DNA from: an uncultured Collinsella sp.
GTDB taxonomy: Bacteria; Actinomycetota; Coriobacteriia; Coriobacteriales; Coriobacteriaceae
Reading direction: 5' to 3'
Length of the DNA: 14,041 nucleotides
Assembly: GCA_902492185.1 (NCBI GenBank)
Contig: CABUKY010000031.1
Coordinates: 1 to 14,041 of the forward strand
Of the stretch, positions 7,021-13,762 are shown piece after piece. Both the position numbers and the translations under genes were made by a program. Within the stretch, counting starts at the first letter, position 1. Each line of letters opens with the position of its first letter. The notes beneath the pieces were generated by a model. That model was not told the origin of the DNA. It did no database searches and saw nothing but the letters and a program-made list of their open reading frames with translations.

Positions 7021-8238
7021 GTGGCTATCCACATCGTTGAGGAAGCAAATCGCTGTCTGGGCTGCAAAAAGGCGTTCTGTCAAATAAAGGGCTGTCCGGT
7101 GCAGACGCCCATTCCGCAGGTTATCGACCTCTTTAAGCAGCGCCGTCTGCAAGAGGCGGGCGAGCTGCTGTTCCAGAACAATCCCATGAGCGCGGTCTGC
7201 TCCATGGTGTGCAACCATTCGGGCCAGTGCGAGGGTGCTTGCATCCAGGGCCGCAAGGGCACACCCGTGCATTTCTCGAGCATCGAGAACTATATCTCGA
7301 CAGCGTATTTGGATCGTAAGGAGTGGACGCCCGCACCGTCGTGCGGTAAACAGATTGCCGTGGTCGGTTCCGGTCCCGCTGGTATTACCGTGGCCATTAA
7401 GATGGCCCAGCTGGGCTGTGCCGTCACGGTATTTGAGCAGCGCCCCGAGATTGGCGGTGTGCTGGAGTACGGTATCCCCGAGTTCCGTCTGCCGCGCTCG
7501 CTCGTGCAAAAGTACCGCCACGTGATGTGCTCGCTCGGCGTGCGCGTGCGTCCGTCGACCACCATCGGCGGCGCGCTGCATATCGACGACCTGCTGCGCG
7601 ACGGCTACGATGCGGTCTTTGTTGGTACCGGTACCTGGCGAGCTCGCAAGTTGGGTATTCCCGGCGAGTCGCGCGGCAACGTGCTGTTTGGTATCGATTA
7701 TCTGGTCGATCCCACGAGCGTGGCAATCGGGCAGAATGTGGCGGTTATCGGTGCCGGCAATGTGGCCATGGATGTTGCCCGCACGGCCCTGCGCTCGGGT
7801 GCTCGCAAGGTCACCGTGTATGCCCGCTCGCGCCATATCTCGGCCATCGACGACGAGGTCGAGCTGACCGAGCTCGATGGTGCCGAGATTGTGTGCGGCA
7901 AGGCGATCTGTGCCATCGACGATAACGGTCCGGTCTTCGAGACGGCTATCTTTGACGAGGACAACAATGTGGTGGGCTACGAGGAAGAGCTCGACCACGT
8001 GTCCGCCGACACGGTTGTGATTGCGGCGTCTCAGGTGCCCAAGGACAAGCTCGTGCTTACAACGGGCGGTCTGGAGACCGACCATCGCGGCCTGCTTTCG
8101 GTCGACGAGCATGGCATGACCACCGTGCCTGGCGTCTTTGCCGCCGGCGACGTGGTCAACGGCCCGCTCACCGTGGTCCACGCCGTAGCTGGTGCCAAAC
8201 TCGCCGTCGAAGGCATGACATCCTACCTGGGCCTCTAA
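7021..8238 (+). CDS. GltD/NfnB-like FAD- and Fe-S-dependent NAD(P)H oxidoreductase
   Basis: The product has 405 residues and resembles glutamate synthase small subunits and related NfnB/PreT-type subunits. An N-terminal Fe-S domain carries eight cysteines: C12, C15, C20, C25 and C60, C64, C70, C74, the latter in CSMVCNHSGQCEGAC. The first Rossmann motif GSGPAG (116-121) binds FAD; the second, GAGNVA (244-249), followed by YARSR (267-271), suggests NADPH; GVFAAGDVVNG (371-381) is the FAD-closing motif. EYGIPEFRLP (149-158) is typical of the family. It starts with GTG, preceded by AGAGGGG at 7008-7014. It is shorter than usual GltD (~460-490) and no large subunit (GltB) or NfnA-type partner lies in the window, so the acceptor is unknown. 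It is flanked by terminators on both sides and is probably transcribed alone. Confidence 0.87.
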   Translation: MAIHIVEEANRCLGCKKAFCQIKGCPVQTPIPQVIDLFKQRRLQEAGELLFQNNPMSAVCSMVCNHSGQCEGACIQGRKGTPVHFSSIENYISTAYLDRKEWTPAPSCGKQIAVVGSGPAGITVAIKMAQLGCAVTVFEQRPEIGGVLEYGIPEFRLPRSLVQKYRHVMCSLGVRVRPSTTIGGALHIDDLLRDGYDAVFVGTGTWRARKLGIPGESRGNVLFGIDYLVDPTSVAIGQNVAVIGAGNVAMDVARTALRSGARKVTVYARSRHISAIDDEVELTELDGAEIVCGKAICAIDDNGPVFETAIFDEDNNVVGYEEELDHVSADTVVIAASQVPKDKLVLTTGGLETDHRGLLSVDEHGMTTVPGVFAAGDVVNGPLTVVHAVAGAKLAVEGMTSYLGL

Positions 8239-8253
8239 CCCATCCCACCCATC

Positions 8254-8325
8254 AGTTGCGGTGAAATACGGACTGTTTTGGCTGTCAAAGGCCTCATCTA
8301 CTCCGTATTCCACCGCAACTTTTTG
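8254..8325 (+). terminator. Long inverted repeat / terminator after the GltD-like gene
   Basis: Arms 8254-8272 and 8302-8320 are complementary over 19 positions with one mismatch, separated by 29 bases, and the right arm runs into TTTTT (8320-8324). It lies 15 bases after the stop codon, so it can end transcription of the GltD-like gene. The arm length and wide loop are unusual for a simple terminator and suggest a dispersed intergenic repeat (inference). Confidence 0.65.
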
Positions 8326-8437
8326 TGAGGGTCGGGATTGAAGGTGGGGAGTGCGAGCGAGTGCGAATGCGGCGGATATTGATACGATAGGTACGTTAGC
8401 AACTGCCGCCGAGCGGCTCAAACGAAAGGAAGCCTGT

Positions 8438-10387
8438 ATGGAGTCCTCCGCCTATCCGATGCTCTTTAGCCCGATCAAGGTCGGTACGACCGAGGTTAAG
8501 AACCGCGTCTTTATGCCGCCGGTATCTACCAACCTGGCCGATCACGGATATGTGACCGACGACTTGGTCGATCATTACCGTGCCCGTGCCAAGGGCGGCG
8601 TTGGCCTGATCATCACCGAGGTCGTGACGGTCGAGCCCACCTATACCTATCTGCCGGGTGACATGTGCTGCTACGACGACACGTTTATCCCTGGCTGGGA
8701 AAAGCTCGCCGCGGCCGTCCACGAGTATGGCTGCAAGATCATGCCGCAGCTCTTCCACCCCGCCTACATGGCCTTTAACATTCCGGGCACGCCGCGCTTG
8801 ATCGCTCCGTCCTTTGTGGGCCCGTCCTATGCCCGCGAGGCACCGCGCCCCATCACGGTCGACGAGATTCACGAGCTCACGCATCAGTTTGGCGACGCTG
8901 CCGTGCGTATGCAGAAGGCTGGCGTCGACGGCGTCGAGGTCCATGCGGCGCACGCCCATGGTATGCTCGGCGGCTTTTTGACTCCGCTCTACAACAAGCG
9001 TACCGATGAGTACGGTGGCTCGCTCGACGCCCGCATGCGCTTCCTGCTCGAGGTCATCGCCGAGATTCGCGAGCGCTGCGGCAAGGACTTTATCATTGAC
9101 GTCCGCATCTCGGGCGATGAGTACACCGATGGCGGCCTGACCCTCAACGACATGATCTACGTCTCGCGTCGCCTGGAGAAGGCCGGCGTCGACATGATTC
9201 ATGTGTCGGGCGGTACCACCATCAAGCGCGGCTCCGCGATTCCCGCCGCCGGCACGCAGCAGGCCTCGCACGCCGCTTGCTCGCGCGAGATCAAAAAGCA
9301 CGTCAACATTCCCGTCGCCACGGTCGGCCGCATTAACGAGGCATGGATTGCCGAGGAACTGATCGAGGACGGTGCCGCCGACATCTGCATGATGGGCCGC
9401 GCCAATCTGTGCGATGCCGAGTTCTGCAACAAGGCCGCTGCCGGCAACGCCGACGACATCCGCCCCTGCATTGGCTGCCTGCGCTGCCTGAACGGCATTA
9501 TGTTTGGCAAGCGCATCTCCTGCACCGTCAACCCCGATGTTGAGCGCGACGAGGCCGGTTACGAGCCTGCCGCCGAGGCCAAGAACGTACTGGTTGTGGG
9601 TGCTGGTCCTGCGGGCATGGAGGCAGCCTACATTGCCGCCAAGCGCGGCAACAACGTGGTGCTCGTGGATAAGCAGGATGAGCCGGGCGGCGAGATGCGT
9701 ATCGCGGCCGTTCCGCCGGCAAAGCAGGAACTCACCCGCGTGATCAAGTATCAGTACCGTCGCCTGGCCGAGGCCGGCGTGAAGTGCGTATTTGGCACCG
9801 AGCTTACTGCCGAGGACATTCAGCGTGACTACGCGGGTTACGAGGTTGTCCTGGCTTATGGCGCCGAGCCCATCGCCCCGGCCTTCATGCAGGGCTTTAA
9901 GCAGGTTATGACGGCCGACGACCTGCTGGGCGGCAAGGCTTTCCCGGGCAAGAAGATCGTTATTGTGGGCGGCGGCACCGTCGGCTGCGAGACGGCCGAT
10001 TACCTGGCCCCGCTGGTCAACGACCTCTCGCCGGCCAATCGCGATGTCACCGTCATCGAGATGACCAAGACGCTCGCCGCCAACGAGGGCGGCGCCGGTC
10101 GCGCGGTGCTCATCACGCGCATGCTCTCAAAGGGCGTCCACGTGCTGACCGAGGCCAAGGTGACCGAGATTACCGAGGATGCCATCAGCTACGAGAAGGA
10201 CGGAGAGGTCCACACCATCGCCGATGCCGATACGCTGGTGCTTGCCATGGGCTATCGTCCCAATACCAAGCTGGCCGACGACCTGGTTGCAGCTGGCATT
10301 GCTGTCCACGTGCTGGGCGATGCCCAGAAGTGTGGCAACATCCGCGATGCCATCGGCGATGGCTATAAGGTTGCCTGCGAGCTCTAG
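8438..10387 (+). CDS. NADH:flavin oxidoreductase, Old Yellow Enzyme / 2,4-dienoyl-CoA reductase type
   Basis: The product has 649 residues in three parts. An FMN-binding TIM barrel (about 1-335) opens with MLFSPIKVGTTEVKNRVFM and holds H169/H172 and the NKRTDEYGGSLDARMRF block (186-202). A 4Fe-4S motif follows, C344-x2-C347-x2-C350-x11-C362. The C-terminal FAD/NAD(P)H half has GAGPAG (388-393) and a second GGGTVG motif, ending in VHVLGDAQ and NIRDAIGDGYK. Relatives include E. coli FadH, trimethylamine dehydrogenase, BaiCD/BaiH and cinnamate-type ene reductases; they reduce activated C=C bonds of varied substrates. The substrate cannot be inferred here. The ATG at 8438 follows AAAGGA (8425-8430); the longer in-frame GTG at 8351 lacks such a site. 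It is a single-gene unit closed by a strong terminator. Confidence 0.9.
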   Translation: MESSAYPMLFSPIKVGTTEVKNRVFMPPVSTNLADHGYVTDDLVDHYRARAKGGVGLIITEVVTVEPTYTYLPGDMCCYDDTFIPGWEKLAAAVHEYGCKIMPQLFHPAYMAFNIPGTPRLIAPSFVGPSYAREAPRPITVDEIHELTHQFGDAAVRMQKAGVDGVEVHAAHAHGMLGGFLTPLYNKRTDEYGGSLDARMRFLLEVIAEIRERCGKDFIIDVRISGDEYTDGGLTLNDMIYVSRRLEKAGVDMIHVSGGTTIKRGSAIPAAGTQQASHAACSREIKKHVNIPVATVGRINEAWIAEELIEDGAADICMMGRANLCDAEFCNKAAAGNADDIRPCIGCLRCLNGIMFGKRISCTVNPDVERDEAGYEPAAEAKNVLVVGAGPAGMEAAYIAAKRGNNVVLVDKQDEPGGEMRIAAVPPAKQELTRVIKYQYRRLAEAGVKCVFGTELTAEDIQRDYAGYEVVLAYGAEPIAPAFMQGFKQVMTADDLLGGKAFPGKKIVIVGGGTVGCETADYLAPLVNDLSPANRDVTVIEMTKTLAANEGGAGRAVLITRMLSKGVHVLTEAKVTEITEDAISYEKDGEVHTIADADTLVLAMGYRPNTKLADDLVAAGIAVHVLGDAQKCGNIRDAIGDGYKVACEL

Positions 10388-10413
10388 TCAACCCCTTTGC
10401 ACCAATCGATTGC

Positions 10414-10461
10414 AAAAAGCGGCGGCTGCCCTGTGTGTTGGGCAGCCGCCGCCTGCGTTTT
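10414..10461. terminator. Bidirectional Rho-independent terminator
   Basis: GCGGCGGCTGCCC (10419-10431) and GGGCAGCCGCCGC (10440-10452) form a perfect 13-bp stem with an 8-nt loop. An A5 run precedes it and TTTT (10458-10461) follows, so it works in both directions. It sits between the + strand flavoprotein gene and the convergent minus-strand regulator remnant. Confidence 0.9.
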
Positions 10462-10486
10462 GCCAAAGAAAGATTATTGTCGGGCC

Positions 10487-10870
10487 CTAAATGCCTTTTG
10501 CTTCTGCTCCCTCCGCAATCATGTTGCGGTTATACACCAGGTGCAGATACATCGCGTCGTGCGCGGCGGTGGGATTGCGCGAGGCGATGGCGTCGGCCAC
10601 ATCGCGGTGCATGCGGATAGTTTCCTCGACGAGCTTTTTGCCGGTCACGTCGATAAAGAGGGGGACGGATGCCTTGAACACGCCCATCAGGCGGGGAACG
10701 ACGAGGTTTCCGGAGCTCTCGGCAATGGCATTGTGGAACGCGGTGTCGGCGGCGGAGTAATCCTCACCGGCCTCGGCCAGGCGCTCGGATTCGTCGCAGA
10801 GCTCTTTGATACAGACGACCTGGTCGTTGGTTGCGTGCTCGGCCGCCATGCGTGCTATCTGCGGCGGTGC
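10487..10870 (-). pseudogene. GntR-family (FCD subclass) regulator, N-terminally deleted
   Basis: The minus-strand frame ends with TAG at 10489-10487 and reads a clear FCD ligand-binding domain: PPQIARMAAEHATNDQ, then DTAFHNAIAESSGN with the D-x3-H metal ligands, METHRD-like region RMHRDVADAI, and LHLVYNRNM near the end. Family members are about 220-240 residues with a winged-helix domain first; here only about 125 residues of FCD remain. The frame stays open to an ATG at 10978, but those first ~37 codons are the antisense of a permease gene and look unlike any GntR N-terminus. I therefore read it as a remnant cut near 10860-10880. Even if translated, it would lack DNA binding. A sequencing or assembly join is the alternative explanation. 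Confidence 0.8.
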
Positions 10871-11027
10871 CACGGCCCTCTCGCACGTCAACGATGCCGG
10901 TTTTTGGATGTGCTCCTCGTTCCTGGAGATTGACGAGAAGACAACCCTCAAGTCCTGGACCGTTATGGAGACGCTCATCGGCCTTTCGGGTCTTGCCTGC
11001 GCCCTGGTGATTTCGTTCTTCGCCTAG
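10863..11027 (+). pseudogene. 3' remnant of a GntP-family gluconate permease gene
   Basis: The + strand frame ending with TAG at 11025-11027 reads TALSHVNDAGFWM, then KTTLKSWTVMETLIGLSG and a hydrophobic tail ending SFFA. This matches the extreme C-terminus of GntP/GntT permeases, where a SHVNDxGFW motif is followed by a TxxxTWxVxET stretch and the last membrane helix. Only about 50 of the usual ~440-450 codons remain; upstream, the frame runs antisense into the GntR remnant and has no membrane segments. It ends 108 bp before the dehydratase gene on the same strand, as expected if permease and dehydratase once formed an operon, with the regulator divergent. Confidence 0.75.
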
Positions 11028-11100
11028 TTCGCGTAGCTAAGCATCTTCCGCCGAGTGCATCGCTCGGTACCCATTTACACCTGATTCATTAACCAACGAT

Positions 11101-11111
11101 TGGTACAACCG
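11101..11111. promoter_or_regulatory. Possible GntR/FCD-type operator
   Basis: TGGTACAACCG matches the FadR-subfamily operator pattern TGGTnnnACCA at 7 of 8 specified positions. It lies between the permease remnant and the dehydratase start. It may be a leftover target of the broken regulator, but an 11-bp near-match can arise by chance. Confidence 0.3.
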
Positions 11112-11135
11112 TTCAAACCAAAAGAGGAGAACATC

Positions 11136-12914
11136 ATGGACGAGAAGACCAAAGCACAGATTCAGCAGGAGGCCGCCGACCTGGTTGCCAAACTGCAGCC
11201 GCGTTCCGGCAAGTTTCGCACCATCAGCCCCGAGATGGACCCGCTGCGTCTGGGCTCCGGCTGGACGATCGAGGATCTGGACAAGCCACAGGTCATTATC
11301 GAGTCGACGTTTGGCGACTCGCACCCGGGTTCTGCTGGCCTGTTTGAGCTGGTCGAGGAGGTTCGTGCTGGCGTTGCCGAGGCTGGCGGTCACGGCGCCC
11401 GTTACTTCTGCACCGATATCTGCGACGGCGAGGCCCAGGGCCACGACGGCATTAACTACTCGCTGCCCAGCCGCGACATGATCGCCAACATGATCGAGAT
11501 TCATGCCAAGGCCACCCCGTTCGACGCCGGCGTCTTTGTCGCCAGCTGCGATAAAGGCCTGCCTGCGAACCTCATGGCCATGGGCCGCATCAACATCCCC
11601 TCCATCGTCGTTACCGGCGGTGTCATGGATGCAGGCCCCGATCTGTTGACCCTGGAGCAGCTCGGCGCCATCTCGGCCCGCTATGAGCGCGGCGAGATTT
11701 CCCGCGAGGAGCTTGAGTTTGCCAAGCACAACGCATGCCCCAGCTGCGGCGCCTGCTCCTTTATGGGTACCGCCTCGACCATGCAGGTCACGGCCGAGGC
11801 CCTGGGCCTTATGCTCCCCGGCACGGCTCTGCTGCCCGCCACCAGCTCCGACCTGCGCGAGTTCGCCCGCGAGGCCGGCCGTCAGTCCGTGTGGCTCTCC
11901 GAGCACAACCTGTGTCCGCGTGACATCGTGACCAAGGAATCCTTCGAGAACCTCATCATGGTCCACGGCGCCATCTCTGGTTCCACCAACTCCCTGCTGC
12001 ACATCCCCGCAATCGCCCGTGAGTTTGGCATCGAGATGTCCGCCGACGACTTCGATCGTCTGCACCGTGGCGCCCACTACCTGCTCAACGTTCGTCCCGC
12101 AGGCGAGTGGCCGGCGCAGTTCTTCTATTATGCGGGCGGCGTGCCGCGCATCATGGAGGAGATCAAGTCGATGCTCCACCTCGATGTTATGACCGTCACC
12201 GGCAAGACTCTCGGCGAGAACCTCGAGGATCTCAAGAACAACGGCTACTACGAGAAGTGCTGTCGTTACCTTGAGAAATGGAATCTCAAGCGCGAGGACA
12301 TCATCCGTCCGTTTGACCAGGCCTTCGGCACCGACGGTTCCATCGCCATCCTCCACGGCAACCTTGCTCCAGAGGGCGCGGTCGTCAAGCACACCGTCGT
12401 TCCGCGCGAGATGTTCCAGGCCACGCTTAAGGCCCGCCCGTTCGATTGTGAGGAGGACGCTATCCATGCCGTCCTGACGCACGAGATCAAGCCCGGTGAC
12501 GCCGTCATCATTCGCTATGAGGGCCCCAAGGGCTCCGGCATGCCCGAGATGTTCTACACCACCGAGGCTATCGCCAGCGATCCCGAGCTGGGTGCGAGCA
12601 TTGCCCTGATCACCGATGGCCGCTTCTCCGGCGCCTCCAAGGGCCCGGCTATCGGTCACGTTTCGCCCGAGGCTGCCGTGGGCGGCCCGATTGCCCTGAT
12701 CGAGGAGGGCGACCTGATCCAGATCAATATTCCCGAGCGCTCGCTGTCCATCGTTGGCATCGCCGGCAAGGAGATGGAGCCGGCCGAGGTCGACGCCGTC
12801 CTGGCCGAGCGTCGCGCCGCCTGGAAGCCCAAGGCTAATCGCTATACCTCCGGCACGCTCAAGTTCTTTACCGAGCATGCAGTTTCCGCCATTCAGGGTG
12901 GCTACATGGGGTAG
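11136..12914 (+). CDS. IlvD/Edd-family dehydratase, probably for a sugar acid
   Basis: The product has 592 residues. The family uses an Fe-S cluster and Mg to dehydrate 2,3-dihydroxy acids (IlvD) or aldonic acids (Edd, xylonate/arabinonate dehydratases). Visible marks: CDK at 138-140 (cluster Cys plus the modifiable Lys), CPSCGAC at 201-207, the MGTASTMQ stretch (210-217), which is nearer to sugar-acid dehydratases than to the FTANS/YTANT form of IlvD, and TDGRFSG (493-499) with GHVSPEA. At the place of the first cluster Cys of IlvD-type enzymes I read DSHPGSAGL (61-69), without Cys. The remnant of a gluconate permease upstream and the absence of ilv genes favour a sugar-acid role over branched-chain amino acid synthesis. 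ATG at 11136 follows GAGGAG (11124-11129). No good promoter is seen between the permease remnant and this gene. Confidence 0.85.
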   Translation: MDEKTKAQIQQEAADLVAKLQPRSGKFRTISPEMDPLRLGSGWTIEDLDKPQVIIESTFGDSHPGSAGLFELVEEVRAGVAEAGGHGARYFCTDICDGEAQGHDGINYSLPSRDMIANMIEIHAKATPFDAGVFVASCDKGLPANLMAMGRINIPSIVVTGGVMDAGPDLLTLEQLGAISARYERGEISREELEFAKHNACPSCGACSFMGTASTMQVTAEALGLMLPGTALLPATSSDLREFAREAGRQSVWLSEHNLCPRDIVTKESFENLIMVHGAISGSTNSLLHIPAIAREFGIEMSADDFDRLHRGAHYLLNVRPAGEWPAQFFYYAGGVPRIMEEIKSMLHLDVMTVTGKTLGENLEDLKNNGYYEKCCRYLEKWNLKREDIIRPFDQAFGTDGSIAILHGNLAPEGAVVKHTVVPREMFQATLKARPFDCEEDAIHAVLTHEIKPGDAVIIRYEGPKGSGMPEMFYTTEAIASDPELGASIALITDGRFSGASKGPAIGHVSPEAAVGGPIALIEEGDLIQINIPERSLSIVGIAGKEMEPAEVDAVLAERRAAWKPKANRYTSGTLKFFTEHAVSAIQGGYMG

Positions 12915-12921
12915 CGCCCAT

Positions 12922-13010
12922 GCGCATCAAATATCTCCTCTCATAGATGCGCGGTACAAAGAGCCCCGAGCCACGTCACCGGGGCGCGTTGTTCAGCGCC
13001 GCCGGGGCGC
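12922..13010 (+). other. Run of three hairpins after the dehydratase gene
   Basis: Three inverted repeats follow one another: GCGCATC/GATGCGC (12922-12928 with 12946-12952), GCCCCG/CGGGGC (12963-12968 with 12980-12985) and GCGCC/GGCGC (12996-13000 with 13006-13010). The second is followed by GCGTTGTT and is the best candidate for a weak terminator of the dehydratase gene. GGGGCGC occurs twice (12981-12987 and 13004-13010). No coding frame of note lies in the 12915-13101 gap. Confidence 0.5.
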
Positions 13011-13040
13011 TCCACTCAAACGACAAGAGACGTCTTACGC

Positions 13041-13082
13041 AAGCGCCCGCGTCCGTGGATAAAACCACGGGCGTGGGCGCTT
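13041..13082. terminator. 18-bp hairpin between convergent genes
   Basis: Arms 13041-13058 and 13065-13082 pair over 18 positions with two G-U wobbles around the loop ATAAAA. It lies 19 bases beyond the stop codon of the minus-strand ArsC-like gene, in the place of a terminator. There is no T-run on either strand beyond the short TT at the arm ends, so termination strength is uncertain. Confidence 0.6.
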
Positions 13083-13101
13083 CACTTTATTCCCAGCCGC
13101 T

Positions 13102-13443
13102 TTATTCCCAGCCCTTCCACACGTCAGGCTCGTAGCCAACGGTTGCCTGGCGGCCGTTGCGAACGATGGGCTCACGAAGAATCTGCTGGTTATCGAGCAC
13201 CTTTTCGAACTTCTGGTCGGCAGCAAGATACTGTACGAGCGCAACCGTGTCGGCATCTTTCGCCTTTGGATCGATCACAGCGTCGATCCCGCCGACGGCG
13301 CGCGCCACGCTTTCGAGCTCGCCTTTGCTCATCCCCTTTTCCTTCAAGTCGATGAACTGGAACTTCACACGACGTTCCTTGAAATAGCGCTGCGCCTTCT
13401 TAGTATCGAAGCTTTTCTTCGTGCCGAATATCTGGATGTTCAT
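13102..13443 (-). CDS. ArsC/Spx-fold protein without cysteines
   Basis: The product has 113 residues, the normal length of the ArsC/YffB/Spx family (thioredoxin-like fold). It begins IQIFGTKKSFDTKKAQRYF (3-21) and continues with FQFIDLKEKGMSKGEL, a DNQQILREPIVRNG block (about 84-97), which is the conserved LRRPIV-type motif, and VGYEPDVWKG near the C-terminus. In relatives the loop after the first strand carries the catalytic Cys (GxKxCxTxKKA type); here the position is Ser9, and no Cys occurs anywhere in the protein. Redox or arsenate reductase activity is therefore unlikely, and a binding role is possible. AAGGCGG lies just upstream of the ATG on the minus strand. The gene stands alone. Confidence 0.85.
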   Translation of the reverse strand: MNIQIFGTKKSFDTKKAQRYFKERRVKFQFIDLKEKGMSKGELESVARAVGGIDAVIDPKAKDADTVALVQYLAADQKFEKVLDNQQILREPIVRNGRQATVGYEPDVWKGWE

Positions 13444-13475
13444 ACGTACCGCCTTCGCTCAATTCTCGTCCGTCC

Positions 13476-13503
13476 ATGATACGACAAGGGAGCCGAGCAA
13501 AAA
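13476..13503 (-). promoter_or_regulatory. Possible promoter of the ArsC-like gene
   Basis: On the minus strand TATCAT (13481-13476) could serve as -10 and TTTTTG (13503-13498) as a poor -35, 16 bp apart. The predicted start lies about 25 nt before the ATG. The -35 match is weak. Confidence 0.3.
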
Positions 13504-13727
13504 CAGAGCAGGCGGAGATGGAGGAGGACGGCGACCGACCGTCGGCAAGAGTCGGCCGGATCGGACTGGCGCCCAGCGCGCGCCGGCGACACGCTCGCAG
13601 CTGCACACATAGCCGATGTACAAGCTCGCCGCGGCGTTCCCTCGCCCCGCGGTGTGGCGATAGAGAAGCACGCCACCCGTCAACGATGGCGCCTCGGTGA
13701 AGAAAATCAACGTCTGGGTTACATCCC
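13504..13727. other. GC-rich intergenic stretch without a recognised gene
   Basis: Short frames exist on both strands, but none starts with a ribosome binding site or shows a recognisable motif. CCGACCGTCGG (13535-13545) is a short inverted repeat. I see no tRNA or known RNA fold. The stretch separates the divergent ArsC-like promoter from the promoter at 13728. Confidence 0.5.
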
Positions 13728-13756
13728 TTGAAAGGGGCGAAGACGGCTGCTAGAAT
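13728..13756 (+). promoter_or_regulatory. Near-consensus sigma-70-type promoter
   Basis: TTGAAA (13728-13733) and TAGAAT (13751-13756) are 5 of 6 matches each, with an ideal 17-bp spacer. Transcription should start near 13763, about 200 nt before the next start codon. It is the best promoter in the window. Confidence 0.82.
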
Positions 13757-13762
13757 GCCTCC

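Noticed and set aside
8351..8437. N-terminal extension of the OYE-type gene from GTG 8351
   Set aside because: No ribosome binding site, sequence is low in conservation signs, and family members begin close to the YPMLFSPIKVG block that follows ATG 8438.
10391..10933. Short + strand frames opposite the GntR remnant
   Set aside because: They run through the bidirectional terminator or are antisense of the FCD domain; only the end at 11027 has independent family similarity.
13459..13710. 83-codon minus-strand frame in the GC-rich gap
   Set aside because: No similarity recognised, no ribosome binding site seen, and it overlaps the upstream region of the ArsC-like gene; a chance frame in GC-rich DNA is likelier.
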